Positions 1-8,327 of a stretch of 15,485 bases of DNA are shown here, piece by piece (position 1 is the first letter of the stretch; each line of letters starts with the position of its first letter). Origin of the DNA: an uncultured Parabacteroides sp. (lineage in GTDB: Bacteria > Bacteroidota > Bacteroidia > Bacteroidales > Tannerellaceae). The stretch lies in contig URGO01000068.1 in assembly GCA_900547435.1 (NCBI GenBank), forward strand, positions 1-15,485, written 5' to 3'. A program made the translations under genes and the position numbers. The notes below the pieces were generated by a model, which had not been told where the DNA came from, made no database searches, and worked only from the letters and a program-made list of their open reading frames with translations.

Positions 1-453
1 GAATATAATAGGCATACTGCATGAAGCCATGATGGCATCTACAAGCGGTCCTTCGCGGAATTGTTTGCTGGTTCCGTGGTCTAAATCGGTTGCTACGATA
101 ACCAGGGGTGTGCCCAAATCTTCAATGCGTTTGGAGTGCAGATAGGTTTTCAGGAAACTTCGGAACCGGCTTGTATCAAACAATCCGGATTTGGGAATCT
201 GAAATTGGGCGAACTCAAAGAACTCGCGCCCGGAAAAAAGGTTGATGACCTCGTCTGGCGAATAGCCATCGGCTATGAATGCCCCTATGATTGAGCCGGC
301 ACTGGTACCTGAGATGAGGTCCGGCTTGAGATGGCATTCGTTCAGCATCTTGAATACGCCCAAGTGGGCGAATCCTTTCGCGCCTCCTCCGCTCAACGCC
401 AATCCCAATTTATAGGGCTTTTTTCTCTCTTCCGTTCGCATACTGAAATACAT
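1..453 (-). CDS. Patatin-like phospholipase, 5' part only (runs off the left edge)
   Basis: Translating the minus strand from the ATG at 453 gives 151 codons without a stop up to the window edge. The protein opens with a short basic leader and then LGLALSGGGAKGFAHLG (residues 16-32), the glycine-rich oxyanion-hole motif of patatins. GTSAGS follows at 49-54, the GxSxG nucleophile elbow with Ser51. The catalytic Asp (DGG/DGA motif) lies beyond the window. Proteins of this family are serine acyl hydrolases acting on phospholipids or other lipid esters; bacterial members of the RssA/YchK type are usually cytoplasmic or membrane-associated. An in-frame ATG at 441 is an alternative start. A weak promoter candidate reading CATATTTG on the minus strand (470-477) lies just upstream. 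The substrate cannot be told from sequence. Confidence 0.93.
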   Translation of the reverse strand, partial: MYFSMRTEERKKPYKLGLALSGGGAKGFAHLGVFKMLNECHLKPDLISGTSAGSIIGAFIADGYSPDEVINLFSGREFFEFAQFQIPKSGLFDTSRFRSFLKTYLHSKRIEDLGTPLVIVATDLDHGTSKQFREGPLVDAIMASCSMPIIF

Positions 454-600
454 TGTCGTTAAGAATGCCCAAATATGTAACTTTTTTTATTGCTAAAAAA
501 ACTTTTTACTCACTTTTTTGTCTTTTGACGGATAAAACTTACAAATGGAACAATTATGCCTTTGGCAAGGCTGGATTTTTCACTAAAAACAGACGCAAAA

Positions 601-710
601 AAAGCACGCACCCTTTGGCAAAAAAGGTAGGCATAAACGGAGGCAAAGATGCCTATCTTTTCCGACAAAGGTAGGCATGAATTTCAACGAAGTTAGGCAT
701 GAAAAAAGGA
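601..710. repeat. Degenerate 22-bp-phased repeat array 1
   Basis: The 12-mer AAAGGTAGGCAT occurs exactly at 623-634 and 667-678, with a 2-mismatch copy (GAAGTTAGGCAT) at 689-700. Start spacings are 44 and 22 bp. The vacant 22-bp slot at 645 begins AAAG and carries an inverted copy of the word (ATGCCTATCTTT, 649-660). The slot at 601 also begins AAAG. The array therefore looks like five 22-bp units, three with a forward core, one with an inverted core and one degenerate. The regular pitch of about two helical turns suggests protein binding on one DNA face, or a decayed tandem repeat. It lies about 30-160 bp upstream of the ATPase promoter. Function unknown. Confidence 0.7.
649..678. repeat. 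12-bp inverted repeat (hairpin) inside array 1
   Basis: ATGCCTATCTTT (649-660) can pair along its full length with AAAGGTAGGCAT (667-678), with one G-T wobble and a 6-nt loop. No T-run follows on either strand, so it is not a convincing terminator. Confidence 0.65.
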
Positions 711-739
711 AAGGTATATTACATCTTTTGTGATTACAA

Positions 740-771
740 ATTGTGTAATAACGGTTTTTGTAGTATATTTG
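740..771 (+). promoter_or_regulatory. Bacteroidota-type promoter of the ATPase gene
   Basis: TATATTTG at 764-771 is a perfect TAnnTTTG -7 element. ATTG at 740-743 is a -33 match with a 20-bp spacer. Transcription would begin near 778, about 20 nt before the ATG at 798. This makes the in-frame upstream ATG at 699 impossible as the start for this transcript. Confidence 0.65.
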
Positions 772-797
772 TGTCAGATTATGAATTTCAATGGATT

Positions 798-1931
798 ATG
801 GAAACTCCGTTTGTATTTGGAAAGATTGCCACCGATAAGAACTTTACGGATAGGGAACAAGAAACGGCATATCTGGTTTCTAACTTCACCTCGTTAGTCA
901 ATACTATATTGATTTCTCCGCGCCGTTGGGGGAAGAGTTCGCTGGTGAACAAGGTTGCCCAGCTGGCTATGGCCCAAGATAGCACCTTGCGTGTTTGTCA
1001 TATTGACTTGTTTAATGTGCGCAATGAAGCGCATTTCTATTCGTTGTTGGCACAGAAAGTCGTTTTGGCGGTATCCTCCAAATGGGAAGATATGATTGAA
1101 AACGCCAAACGTTTTTTCTCCCATTTGGTTCCTAAAATATCTGTTAATATGGATTCGATACCGGGAGTCTCTATTGACTTCGATTGGGATGAGGTGAAGC
1201 AGAATCCCGATGAGATTCTGGACTTGGCGGAAAAGATAGCCCAAGCCAAGAATCTGAAGATTGTGATTTGTGTAGATGAGTTTCAAAATATCTCCGAGTT
1301 TGAGGACCCCGCTTACTTCCAAAAGCGGTTGCGTTCGCATTGGCAACAACATCAACACGTGGCTTATTGCCTTTATGGGAGTAAGCGGCACATGATGCTG
1401 GAGGTGTTTACCAATTCGTCTATGCCCTTTTATAAATTCGGCAATCTGTTATTCCTCAACAAGATTGAAACTTCTTATTGGGAAACATTCTTCCGAAGCC
1501 GTTTTGCCGATACGGGTAAACGTATTACCGATGAAGCGAGTCGTCTGATAGCCGTTCTGACCGATAATCATCCCTATTATGCCCAGCAATTGGCGCAATT
1601 ATCTTGGTTCAGGACAATTGCGGAATGTACGGAAGACATTGTCCGTGAAGCCCACGCGGCATTGGTCGAGCAATTAAGCTTGCTTTTCGTAACAATTACC
1701 GAGTCTTTGACGACTCAACAACTTTGTTATCTCAAGGCGTTGTTGGCGGGAGAGAAAGCGATTAGCTCGACCGAGACCATGCACAAGTATAAGATATCCT
1801 CTACGACTTCGATTGCTCGTTCGAAGGCTGCATTAGTCAAAAACGACATATTAGATAATGTCGCCGGCAAAATCTCTTTTCAAGACCCCATTTATGCTTA
1901 TTGGTTGAAAACGGTATATTTTGGTTTGTAA
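798..1931 (+). CDS. AAA/STAND-like ATP-binding protein with C-terminal winged helix
   Basis: The frame is open from 699, but I choose the ATG at 798 because a good promoter at 740-771 lies inside the longer version; this gives 377 aa. Walker A is SPRRWGKSS (residues 40-48), and Walker B is IVICVDEF (155-162), with the acidic pair D160-E161. These are of the type found in the archaeal-ATPase / MNS clade of STAND-like proteins (Pfam ATPase_2 / AAA_14 style). Residues about 305-370 form a winged-helix-like tail ending in the DPIYAYWL signature typical of this family. Such proteins are frequent and variable in Bacteroidales. Roles are mostly untested, and some relatives sit in mobile or defence contexts. 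No partner toxin or nuclease is fused or adjacent here. Soluble; no membrane segment or signal peptide. Confidence 0.85.
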   Translation: METPFVFGKIATDKNFTDREQETAYLVSNFTSLVNTILISPRRWGKSSLVNKVAQLAMAQDSTLRVCHIDLFNVRNEAHFYSLLAQKVVLAVSSKWEDMIENAKRFFSHLVPKISVNMDSIPGVSIDFDWDEVKQNPDEILDLAEKIAQAKNLKIVICVDEFQNISEFEDPAYFQKRLRSHWQQHQHVAYCLYGSKRHMMLEVFTNSSMPFYKFGNLLFLNKIETSYWETFFRSRFADTGKRITDEASRLIAVLTDNHPYYAQQLAQLSWFRTIAECTEDIVREAHAALVEQLSLLFVTITESLTTQQLCYLKALLAGEKAISSTETMHKYKISSTTSIARSKAALVKNDILDNVAGKISFQDPIYAYWLKTVYFGL

Positions 1932-2094
1932 GTTTTAGCCTATAAACTTTTCAAGTTCCGCCTCATCCTCCATTCACACCGTAGGACGTAGCAGAGCCCC
2001 CGTAGGCTTCTCTTGCCTATCAAGGAAACTTGTTGCAGGCATACGCAGAAGTTTTTTCGAGGGGGAAAGGCCGGGGTTCTTATGATAAAGTTCC

Positions 2095-2102
2095 TATCTT
2101 TG
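2095..2102 (+). promoter_or_regulatory. Candidate -7 element for the S41 peptidase gene
   Basis: TATCTTTG matches TAnnTTTG and lies 40 bp before the ATG at 2143. No good TTTG -33 box is seen at the expected distance, so it is a weaker candidate than the ATPase or tonB promoters. Confidence 0.5.
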
Positions 2103-2142
2103 TACGGGAAAAGGATGAAACGTATTATATAAAGGAAATAAG

Positions 2143-3429
2143 ATGAAGTCAGAGAGAAAGAAGCGTCCGCTATGGAAGCGGATTGTATGGGGCGTGGGCA
2201 TTGTGCTGGCCCTATTGGTATTGGCTTTTGCCGGCTTGGTTGCCTATGCTTATTGGTTCTATGAAGAGCCGATGGCAAAGAGCTATTACCTGAGTGAATT
2301 GCCTTTAACTAAGGAGGAGTTTGCGGGTGATTTTGAAGAGATACACCAAACGGTGGCGGAGAACTATTCGCTCTATCGGCAAAAAGGTATCGATATGGAT
2401 TCTTTGCATCGGGTTTATGCCGGGCGGGTGGCACAGGCTGAGACGACAACTGATTACGGGAAGCTGGTGATTGAATATATCGCGGCGTTGCGGGCCGGTC
2501 ATGCCAGTACGCCTTTTGCGCTTTATATGATGCCGGGAGATGTGGTGATTATTCAGGATTCGTTGTTCGTAAACAAACCGGGTAAGTATCTTTGCCAATA
2601 TGGCTTTCAAGATAAAGACCGGATTGTGGCGGTAGATGGGGTTCCGCTCCTTCAATGGGCAGAAGGGCAGGAGAAATATGTATCGGCCTCTACGCCTTCA
2701 GACCGGCATTTCCGGGCAATGCGTAATGTCTTTCGGAGTCCGGTGGATAGCTTGCGCCATTATACGGTGTTGCGGGGCGGGGATACCTTGCATATTGATA
2801 TGCCTTTGCATCGTTATGACTATTTCCCGAAAAATGGACCATGGGACCAGGCGGTCGAGGTAAAAATATTACGGGATAGCATCGGGTATATGAATATTCG
2901 TACCATGATGCCTCCGGTAATGGAAAAGTTCGAGGCATGTTACCCGCAAGTACGCGATTTGCCTTATCTGATTATTGATGTGCGTGGTAATGGAGGAGGA
3001 AATAGCTCGAACGGACGGGATATTTGCCGGCATTTCATCCGCCAGCCACAACCCCATTGCGTAGGTTCTCAAAAGACAATGGAGCCTACCGAAGATGCGT
3101 ACCGAGGCAAGGTGTTCTTATTGACTGGTCTTATCACCTTCTCAGCTGCTGAAAGTTTTACGTTGGATATGAAAGAGAGCGGGAATGTTACAATAGTAGG
3201 CGAACCTACGGCGGGCGACACGGGAAACCGCCCGGAGAACTTCTCTACTTCGCATGACATCTGGTTCCGTGTCCCTACCCGCGAACCTCAAACCTCTCCG
3301 AAAGGTTTCCCTATGGAGGGCGTGAATATCCAGCCGCATTATGTCGTACACCAGACCGTAAGCGACTTTATGCAAGACAAGGATACGCAATTGGAGTATG
3401 TATTGGATAGGATGATAGCAGGGAAATAG
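2143..3429 (+). CDS. Membrane-anchored S41 family peptidase
   Basis: The 428-aa product has a basic N-terminus and one hydrophobic segment (about residues 14-37), then a periplasmic-type domain. GFQDKDRIVAVDGVPL (about 154-169) is a PDZ-like ligand loop. The S41 core follows: LIIDVRGNGGG (277-286) and ITFSAAESFT (331-340), which holds the likely nucleophile Ser334 and the SAAE signature, then GEPTAGDTG (353-361). RAGHAS with His120 fits the catalytic His of the tricorn/IRBP-like branch. The Lys of Ser/Lys CtpA-type enzymes (TFGKG) is absent, which supports a Ser-His-Glu type mechanism. It is probably a peptidase at the inner membrane facing the periplasm; substrate unknown. It has its own candidate promoter. 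No terminator is visible before purL, so some read-through is possible. AGGAA at about 2134 may help initiation. Confidence 0.88.
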   Translation: MKSERKKRPLWKRIVWGVGIVLALLVLAFAGLVAYAYWFYEEPMAKSYYLSELPLTKEEFAGDFEEIHQTVAENYSLYRQKGIDMDSLHRVYAGRVAQAETTTDYGKLVIEYIAALRAGHASTPFALYMMPGDVVIIQDSLFVNKPGKYLCQYGFQDKDRIVAVDGVPLLQWAEGQEKYVSASTPSDRHFRAMRNVFRSPVDSLRHYTVLRGGDTLHIDMPLHRYDYFPKNGPWDQAVEVKILRDSIGYMNIRTMMPPVMEKFEACYPQVRDLPYLIIDVRGNGGGNSSNGRDICRHFIRQPQPHCVGSQKTMEPTEDAYRGKVFLLTGLITFSAAESFTLDMKESGNVTIVGEPTAGDTGNRPENFSTSHDIWFRVPTREPQTSPKGFPMEGVNIQPHYVVHQTVSDFMQDKDTQLEYVLDRMIAGK

Positions 3430-3484
3430 CGATGGTTGAATCCTTATTCTTCCCTTAAGAAAGCGTGTGTTCTGGAAAAATATG

Positions 3485-3492
3485 TATCTTTG
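3485..3492 (+). promoter_or_regulatory. Candidate -7 element for purL
   Basis: TATCTTTG matches TAnnTTTG and lies 44 bp before the purL ATG at 3537. It falls inside the N-terminal extension that would result from starting at 3465, which argues for the 3537 start. The -33 region is poor. Confidence 0.55.
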
Positions 3493-3536
3493 TGTCGTTA
3501 TTTCGATTCGAATACAAACAAATAAACAAATCATAT

Positions 3537-6500
3537 ATGATTCTATTCTTTCAATCTCCTACTAAGACGGTGCTGGCGGTAGAAGCCAAGCATTCGTTTG
3601 CACCGAAAGATACGCAAAAGCTCGTATGGCTTTTTAGCGGAGCCAAGCCGGTAGAGGCTGAGACACTGAGTGGATGGTTCGTCGGTCCGCGCCGCGAAAT
3701 GATTACTCCGTGGAGTACGAACGCCGTGGAAATTACCCAGAATATGGGATTGGACGGCATTGGCCGTATCGAAGAATATTTCCCTGTTTCGTCGGGTGAA
3801 GCGGAACATGACCCGATGTTGCAACGTATCTACAACGGCCTGGACCAGGAAATCTTCACGATTGACAAACAACCCGATCCGATTGTTTACATTGAGGACT
3901 TGGAAGCCTACAATCAGCAAGAGGGATTGGCGTTGAGCGCTGAGGAAATCGCTTACCTGAAAGAGGTGAGCGAGAAGATTGGCCGTAAGCTGACGGATAG
4001 TGAGGTATTTGGTTTTTCACAAGTAAATTCGGAGCATTGCCGGCATAAGATATTTGGCGGTACCTTTATTATTGATGGCGAAGAGAAAGAAAGTTCGCTC
4101 TTCGGCTTGATTAAGAAGACTTCGGCCGAAAACCCGAACCGGTTGGTTTCGGCTTATAAAGATAATGTAGCCTTCAATGAAGGTCCGACTATCGAGCAAT
4201 TCGCTCCGGCAAGCGGAGACAAGCCCGATTATTATGTGACGAAAGAGATTGAGACGGTTATCTCCCTCAAGGCAGAGACGCACAACTTCCCGACGACGGT
4301 CGAGCCGTTCAATGGCGCCGCTACGGGTTCGGGCGGTGAAATCCGCGACCGTTTGGGCGGTGGTAAAGCTTCTCTTCCGTTGGCAGGTACGGCGGTGTAT
4401 ATGACTTCTTACCCACGTACGGAAGGAGCTCGCGAATGGGAAAAGATTCTTGACCCGCGCCCCTGGTTGTATCAGACGCCGGAGCAAATCTTGATTAAGG
4501 CATCGAACGGAGCGTCCGATTTCGGTAACAAGTTCGGCCAACCGCTTATCTGCGGTTCCTTACTTACCTTTGAACATGCCGAGAACCAGAAGAAATATGC
4601 GTACGACAAGGTCATCATGTTGGCCGGAGGTGTGGGTTATGCCAATAAGCGCGATGCGTTGAAGGGCGACCCGAAGCCGGGCGAAGAGGTGGTTGTTTTA
4701 GGTGGTGATAACTATCGTATCGGCATGGGCGGAGGCGCGGTATCTTCCGTAAATACTGGTCAATATACGAGCGGTATCGAACTGAATGCCGTGCAACGTG
4801 CCAACCCGGAAATGCAGAAGCGTGTGGCAAATGTTATCCGTACAATTGCCGAATCGGAGGATAATCCAATTGTTTCTATCCACGACCATGGAGCGGGCGG
4901 ACATTTGAATTGCCTCTCTGAATTGGTTGAGGCTACAGGTGGACACATTGATATGAGCAAGCTTCCGATTGGAGACCCGACCCTTTCCGCTAAGGAGATT
5001 ATAGGAAACGAAAGTCAGGAGCGCATGGGCCTTTTGATGGAAGAAAAGGATGTAGAACGGGTACGTCGCATTGCCGACCGCGAACGTTCACCGATGTACG
5101 TCGTAGGCGAGACGACCAATGATATGAAGTTCGTCTTCGAACAGGCAGATGGCGTGAAGCCAATCGACATTAAGCTGGAATATATGTTCGGTAAACCGCC
5201 TCGCACGATTATGCATGACCATACCGTTGAGGAAACTTACCAGCCGGTAGTCTATAAGGAATCGGAATTGCATCACTATCTGGAGAATGTACTCCAGTTG
5301 GAGGCCGTGGCTTGTAAGGATTGGTTGACCAACAAGGTGGACCGTTCTGTATCAGGTAAGGTGGCTCGCCAGCAATGCCAAGGCGAATTGCAATTGCCGC
5401 TGAGCGACCTCGGAGCTGTTGCGTTGGATTACAGAGGAAAGGCTGGTATTGCGACTTCAATCGGTCATGCGCCGCAAGTAGCGATGGTCGATCCGGCTTC
5501 AGGTTCGGTTATGGCGATTGCCGAAGCATTGACGAATATTGTCTTTGCACCGTTGAAAGATAAGCTGGCAAGCGTATCACTCAGTGCGAACTGGATGTGG
5601 CCGTGCCGCAATGAAGGGGAAGATGCTCGCTTATATAAGGCAGTACAGGCGGCTTCGGACTTTGCCATCGCGTTGGGCATTAATATCCCGACGGGTAAGG
5701 ATTCGCTCTCGATGACACAGAAGTATGGCGAGGATAAGGTCATCTCTCCGGGTACGGTGATTATCTCGGCTGGTGCAGAGGTGAGCGATGTGAAGAAGAT
5801 TGTTTCGCCCGTCTTGGCTCACGACCGGAATACACATATATATTATATAGACTTCTCGTTTGATACTTTGAAGCTGGGTGGTTCGGCTTTGGCACAGACA
5901 TTGAATAAGCTGGGAACAGAGGTACCGACCGTTAAGGATCCGGAATACTTCAGTGATGCGTTCAATGCCGTACAGGATGCTATCGAACAGGGCTTGATCT
6001 TGGCAGGACATGATATCTCAGCGGGTGGTATGATTACGACCCTGTTGGAGATGTGCTTCGCTAATGTGGAAGGCGGTTTGGAAGTCAACTTGGATAAGAT
6101 CAACGAGCCGGATATTGTGAAGATTCTCTTTGCCGAGAATCCGGGTATCATCGTACAGGTGAAGGATAAGAAGGCATTCGAGAAGCTGATGCAAGAGGCT
6201 GGCGTAGGCTTTGCCGAAATTGCCAAGCCGACCGATGAGCGGCATATCCTCGTTTCGAAGGAGGGCATCCAGTATCACTTCGGCATCGATTATATGCGCG
6301 ATGTATGGTACGAGTCTTCTTATAAGTTGGATTGCAAGCAGAGCGGCGATACTTGCGCGGGCAATCGCTTCGAGAACTATAAGATGCAACCACTGGAGTT
6401 CCGTTATCCGAAAGGCTTCACCGGCAAGCTGGCGGACTTGGGCTTGAGCTTCGACCGTCAGGGTAAGAGCGGCATCCGGGCTGCTGTAATCCGTGAGAAA

Positions 6501-7226
6501 GGTTGCCAATGCGAACGCGAGACCTCTTACGCTTTGTATCTGGCAGGCTTTGATGTGAAGGATGTTCACATGACGGACTTGGCTTCGGGTCGCGAGACAT
6601 TGGAAGACGTGAATATGATTGTCTTCTGCGGTGGCTTCTCGAACTCCGACGTATTAGGCTCGGCTAAAGGTTGGGCGGCTGGTATTCTCTTCAACGAGAA
6701 GGCGAAGAAGGCCATCGATAACTTCTATGCCCGCAAGGATACGTTGAGCTTGGGTATTTGCAACGGTTGCCAGCTCATGGCGGAACTGGGCGTCATCTAT
6801 CCGGAGCACGAACAGAAGCACAAGATGTTGCATAATGATTCGCACAAGTTCGAATCCAACTTTGTGACATTAGAGATTCCGAAGAACCATTCCGTAATGT
6901 TCGGTTCGCTCAGTGGATGTAAGATTGGCGCATGGGTGGCTCACGGTGAAGGTAAGTTCGGTTTCCCATATGAGGAAAAGGAATACCACATCATCGCGAA
7001 GTACAATTATGAAGGTTATCCCGCCAACCCGAACGGTTCGCCTTGGTCGGTTGCCGGTGTTTGCTCGCACGATGGTCGCCATCTGGCGATGATGCCGCAC
7101 TTGGAACGTGCGATGTTCCCATGGCAATGCGGTTATTATCCGGCAGACCGCAAGGCAGACGAAGTAACGCCGTGGATCGAAGCCTTCGTCAATGCCCGCA
7201 AGTGGATTGAGGCAACAAAGCATTGA
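3537..7226 (+). CDS. purL: Phosphoribosylformylglycinamidine synthase, one-chain PurL
   Basis: The product (1229 aa) catalyses the ATP- and glutamine-dependent conversion of FGAR to FGAM, step four of de novo purine synthesis, in the cytoplasm. An N-terminal PurS-like and linker part is followed by two AIRS-type synthetase halves; typical stretches are QVNSEHCRHK, GSGGEIRDR and HDHGAGGHLN. The C-terminal class I glutaminase has the nucleophile elbow GICNGCQ with Cys1075 and MMPHLER with His1188 and Glu1190, matching the Cys/His/Glu triad of enterobacterial PurL. The length is slightly below the approximately 1295 aa of E. coli and fits the single-chain type, so separate purS and purQ genes are not needed for this activity. 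The ATG at 3537 is preferred over 3465 because family proteins start with a short strand like MILFFQSP and the promoter lies between. The gene stands alone and ends at a strong terminator. Confidence 0.98.
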   Translation: MILFFQSPTKTVLAVEAKHSFAPKDTQKLVWLFSGAKPVEAETLSGWFVGPRREMITPWSTNAVEITQNMGLDGIGRIEEYFPVSSGEAEHDPMLQRIYNGLDQEIFTIDKQPDPIVYIEDLEAYNQQEGLALSAEEIAYLKEVSEKIGRKLTDSEVFGFSQVNSEHCRHKIFGGTFIIDGEEKESSLFGLIKKTSAENPNRLVSAYKDNVAFNEGPTIEQFAPASGDKPDYYVTKEIETVISLKAETHNFPTTVEPFNGAATGSGGEIRDRLGGGKASLPLAGTAVYMTSYPRTEGAREWEKILDPRPWLYQTPEQILIKASNGASDFGNKFGQPLICGSLLTFEHAENQKKYAYDKVIMLAGGVGYANKRDALKGDPKPGEEVVVLGGDNYRIGMGGGAVSSVNTGQYTSGIELNAVQRANPEMQKRVANVIRTIAESEDNPIVSIHDHGAGGHLNCLSELVEATGGHIDMSKLPIGDPTLSAKEIIGNESQERMGLLMEEKDVERVRRIADRERSPMYVVGETTNDMKFVFEQADGVKPIDIKLEYMFGKPPRTIMHDHTVEETYQPVVYKESELHHYLENVLQLEAVACKDWLTNKVDRSVSGKVARQQCQGELQLPLSDLGAVALDYRGKAGIATSIGHAPQVAMVDPASGSVMAIAEALTNIVFAPLKDKLASVSLSANWMWPCRNEGEDARLYKAVQAASDFAIALGINIPTGKDSLSMTQKYGEDKVISPGTVIISAGAEVSDVKKIVSPVLAHDRNTHIYYIDFSFDTLKLGGSALAQTLNKLGTEVPTVKDPEYFSDAFNAVQDAIEQGLILAGHDISAGGMITTLLEMCFANVEGGLEVNLDKINEPDIVKILFAENPGIIVQVKDKKAFEKLMQEAGVGFAEIAKPTDERHILVSKEGIQYHFGIDYMRDVWYESSYKLDCKQSGDTCAGNRFENYKMQPLEFRYPKGFTGKLADLGLSFDRQGKSGIRAAVIREKGCQCERETSYALYLAGFDVKDVHMTDLASGRETLEDVNMIVFCGGFSNSDVLGSAKGWAAGILFNEKAKKAIDNFYARKDTLSLGICNGCQLMAELGVIYPEHEQKHKMLHNDSHKFESNFVTLEIPKNHSVMFGSLSGCKIGAWVAHGEGKFGFPYEEKEYHIIAKYNYEGYPANPNGSPWSVAGVCSHDGRHLAMMPHLERAMFPWQCGYYPADRKADEVTPWIEAFVNARKWIEATKH

Positions 7227-7253
7227 TTCAATAGGTAATGGAATAATAGAGAT

Positions 7254-7293
7254 AAGGCACGGGATTAATGATTCCCGTGCCTTTAATTTTTTT
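7254..7293 (+). terminator. Rho-independent terminator of purL
   Basis: AAGGCACGGGA (7254-7264) pairs perfectly with TCCCGTGCCTT (7273-7283), an 11-bp stem with an 8-nt loop. It is followed by TTTAATTTTTTT on the plus strand. The acetyltransferase gene converges on it from the other side, but the minus strand lacks a T-run after the stem. Confidence 0.92.
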
Positions 7294-7303
7294 AGGATTG
7301 CAT

Positions 7304-7819
7304 TTACTGATTGTTCGTTTTCTGATAAGCCAAACGGGGAGTTCCGTTTGATACATAAATAATTCCGCAATAGGTGAACCCATGCTTGAGTAGGATGTGT
7401 TGTAGCACCTTATTGTCTTGATGGGTATCGACCCGTAGATTGTCGGTATGCAGGAAGCACCATTTCAAGCAACTATCTGCTACTCCAGAAAGGGTCCCAT
7501 CAGAAGCCAGGCGATGCAAAACGGCATAGGGTTTGTCATTTAACCAAGTACCACCTTCGATTTGTTTATAAGTCGGATCTTCACCCGGTATAAAACAAAA
7601 AGTTGCTGCAATACGCTTGTTTTTATCTTCGCATACATAACAATGGCCCTGCTTAATTTCGCTTTCTATTAGCTTGCGTTCCGGATAACCGTTAATCCAT
7701 TGATTGGGATTTCCGGTCTTTGTCATAAAAGCGCGGGCAGCATCAAATAGGGGCATAATAGCATCCAAATCTGTTAGCGCAGCTTGCCGGATAGCATCCA
7801 CATGATTATTATTCATCAT
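7304..7819 (-). CDS. GNAT family N-acetyltransferase
   Basis: The 171-aa protein begins with a GNAT-like first helix and strand (IRQAALTDLDAIMPLFDAAR). It ends with LRVDTHQDNKVLQHILLKHG followed by FTYCGIIYV, the acetyl-CoA-binding helix and last strands of the fold (about residues 127-157). This family moves an acetyl group from acetyl-CoA to an amine or N-terminus; the substrate cannot be predicted here. The start overlaps the last codons of the Lrp-type gene: the ATG at 7819 lies 11 nt inside it, and a second ATG follows directly. The two are therefore cotranscribed and probably translationally coupled. The regulator may control the acetyltransferase or respond to its substrate, but that is inference from gene order. 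Confidence 0.85.
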   Translation of the reverse strand: MMNNNHVDAIRQAALTDLDAIMPLFDAARAFMTKTGNPNQWINGYPERKLIESEIKQGHCYVCEDKNKRIAATFCFIPGEDPTYKQIEGGTWLNDKPYAVLHRLASDGTLSGVADSCLKWCFLHTDNLRVDTHQDNKVLQHILLKHGFTYCGIIYVSNGTPRLAYQKTNNQ

Positions 7820-8288
7820 CTTCCTCGCTTAAATCTATAGGGAGTTGTCGCTTGAACGCCTCTTTGAATGAAATCAATGTTTCTGTGCGTGCTAATCCCA
7901 AAGGCTGTAATTTGTTATGGATAATACTTAGTAAATGTTGGTTGTTCTTCGCATAGATTTTAATAAACAAATCATATTGACCGGTTGTATAATGGCATTC
8001 CACTACTTCCGGAATCTGTTTCAGAGCCTCAGTTACGGTGGGGAATTGTCCGGGCGAATTCAGATACAATCCCACATACGCACAGGTTTCATAGCCGACT
8101 TTTGTATTGTCTATAATAAACTCTGAGCCTTTTATCACCCCTAAATTCGTTAGTTTCTGGATTCGCTGATGAATGGCTGCTCCCGAAACATTACATTCAC
8201 GCGCCACTTCAAGAAAAGGCATACGCGCATTGCCTATGATCAGTTTTAAAATTTTCTCATCTAATTCATCCAACTGATGATGTGCCAT
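7809..8288 (-). CDS. Lrp/AsnC family transcriptional regulator
   Basis: The 159-aa protein has the standard two-part Lrp/AsnC layout. The N-terminal domain LDELDEKILKLIIGNARMPF leads into a helix-turn-helix at about residues 24-46 (LEVARECNVSGAAIHQRIQK). A RAM ligand-binding domain spans about 68-142, with VTEALKQIPEVVECHYTTGQYD as its central part (split across residues 85-106). Members bind DNA as dimers to octamers and usually sense amino acids or related small molecules. The tail is acidic (SEEDDE). It is the first gene of a two-gene unit with the GNAT acetyltransferase. GGAG lies 8 nt before the ATG and a TAnnTTTG promoter element lies 39 bp upstream. The effector is unknown. Confidence 0.94.
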   Translation of the reverse strand: MAHHQLDELDEKILKLIIGNARMPFLEVARECNVSGAAIHQRIQKLTNLGVIKGSEFIIDNTKVGYETCAYVGLYLNSPGQFPTVTEALKQIPEVVECHYTTGQYDLFIKIYAKNNQHLLSIIHNKLQPLGLARTETLISFKEAFKRQLPIDLSEEDDE

Positions 8289-8327
8289 AATAAACTCCGT
8301 TTAATATATGTTTCTTACAAATTGATA

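Larger units (their letters stand above)
454..797. other. Gene-free divergent region between patatin and ATPase genes
   Basis: This 344-bp stretch separates two diverging genes. It is A/T-rich, holds a 22-bp-phased repeat array at 601-710 and ends in the ATPase promoter. A 73-codon open frame at 453-674 runs through the repeats and resembles no protein, so I do not call it. The words CCTTTGGCAA at 559-568 and 612-621 are a further short duplication. Confidence 0.7.

Noticed and set aside
453..674. Plus-strand 73-codon open frame
   Set aside because: It is low-complexity and basic, overlaps the patatin start, and its second half is encoded by the repeat array. No protein-like pattern.
894..1391. 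Minus-strand 165-codon open frame inside the ATPase gene
   Set aside because: The plus-strand frame has clear Walker motifs; the opposite frame shows none.
3465..3536. N-terminal extension of PurL from the ATG at 3465
   Set aside because: The extension spans a TAnnTTTG promoter element and is unlike PurL N-termini; 3537 fits the family.
4017..6569. Several long minus-strand open frames inside purL (up to 183 codons)
   Set aside because: They are shadows of the purL reading frame in G/C-rich codon positions; none has a recognisable motif or promoter.
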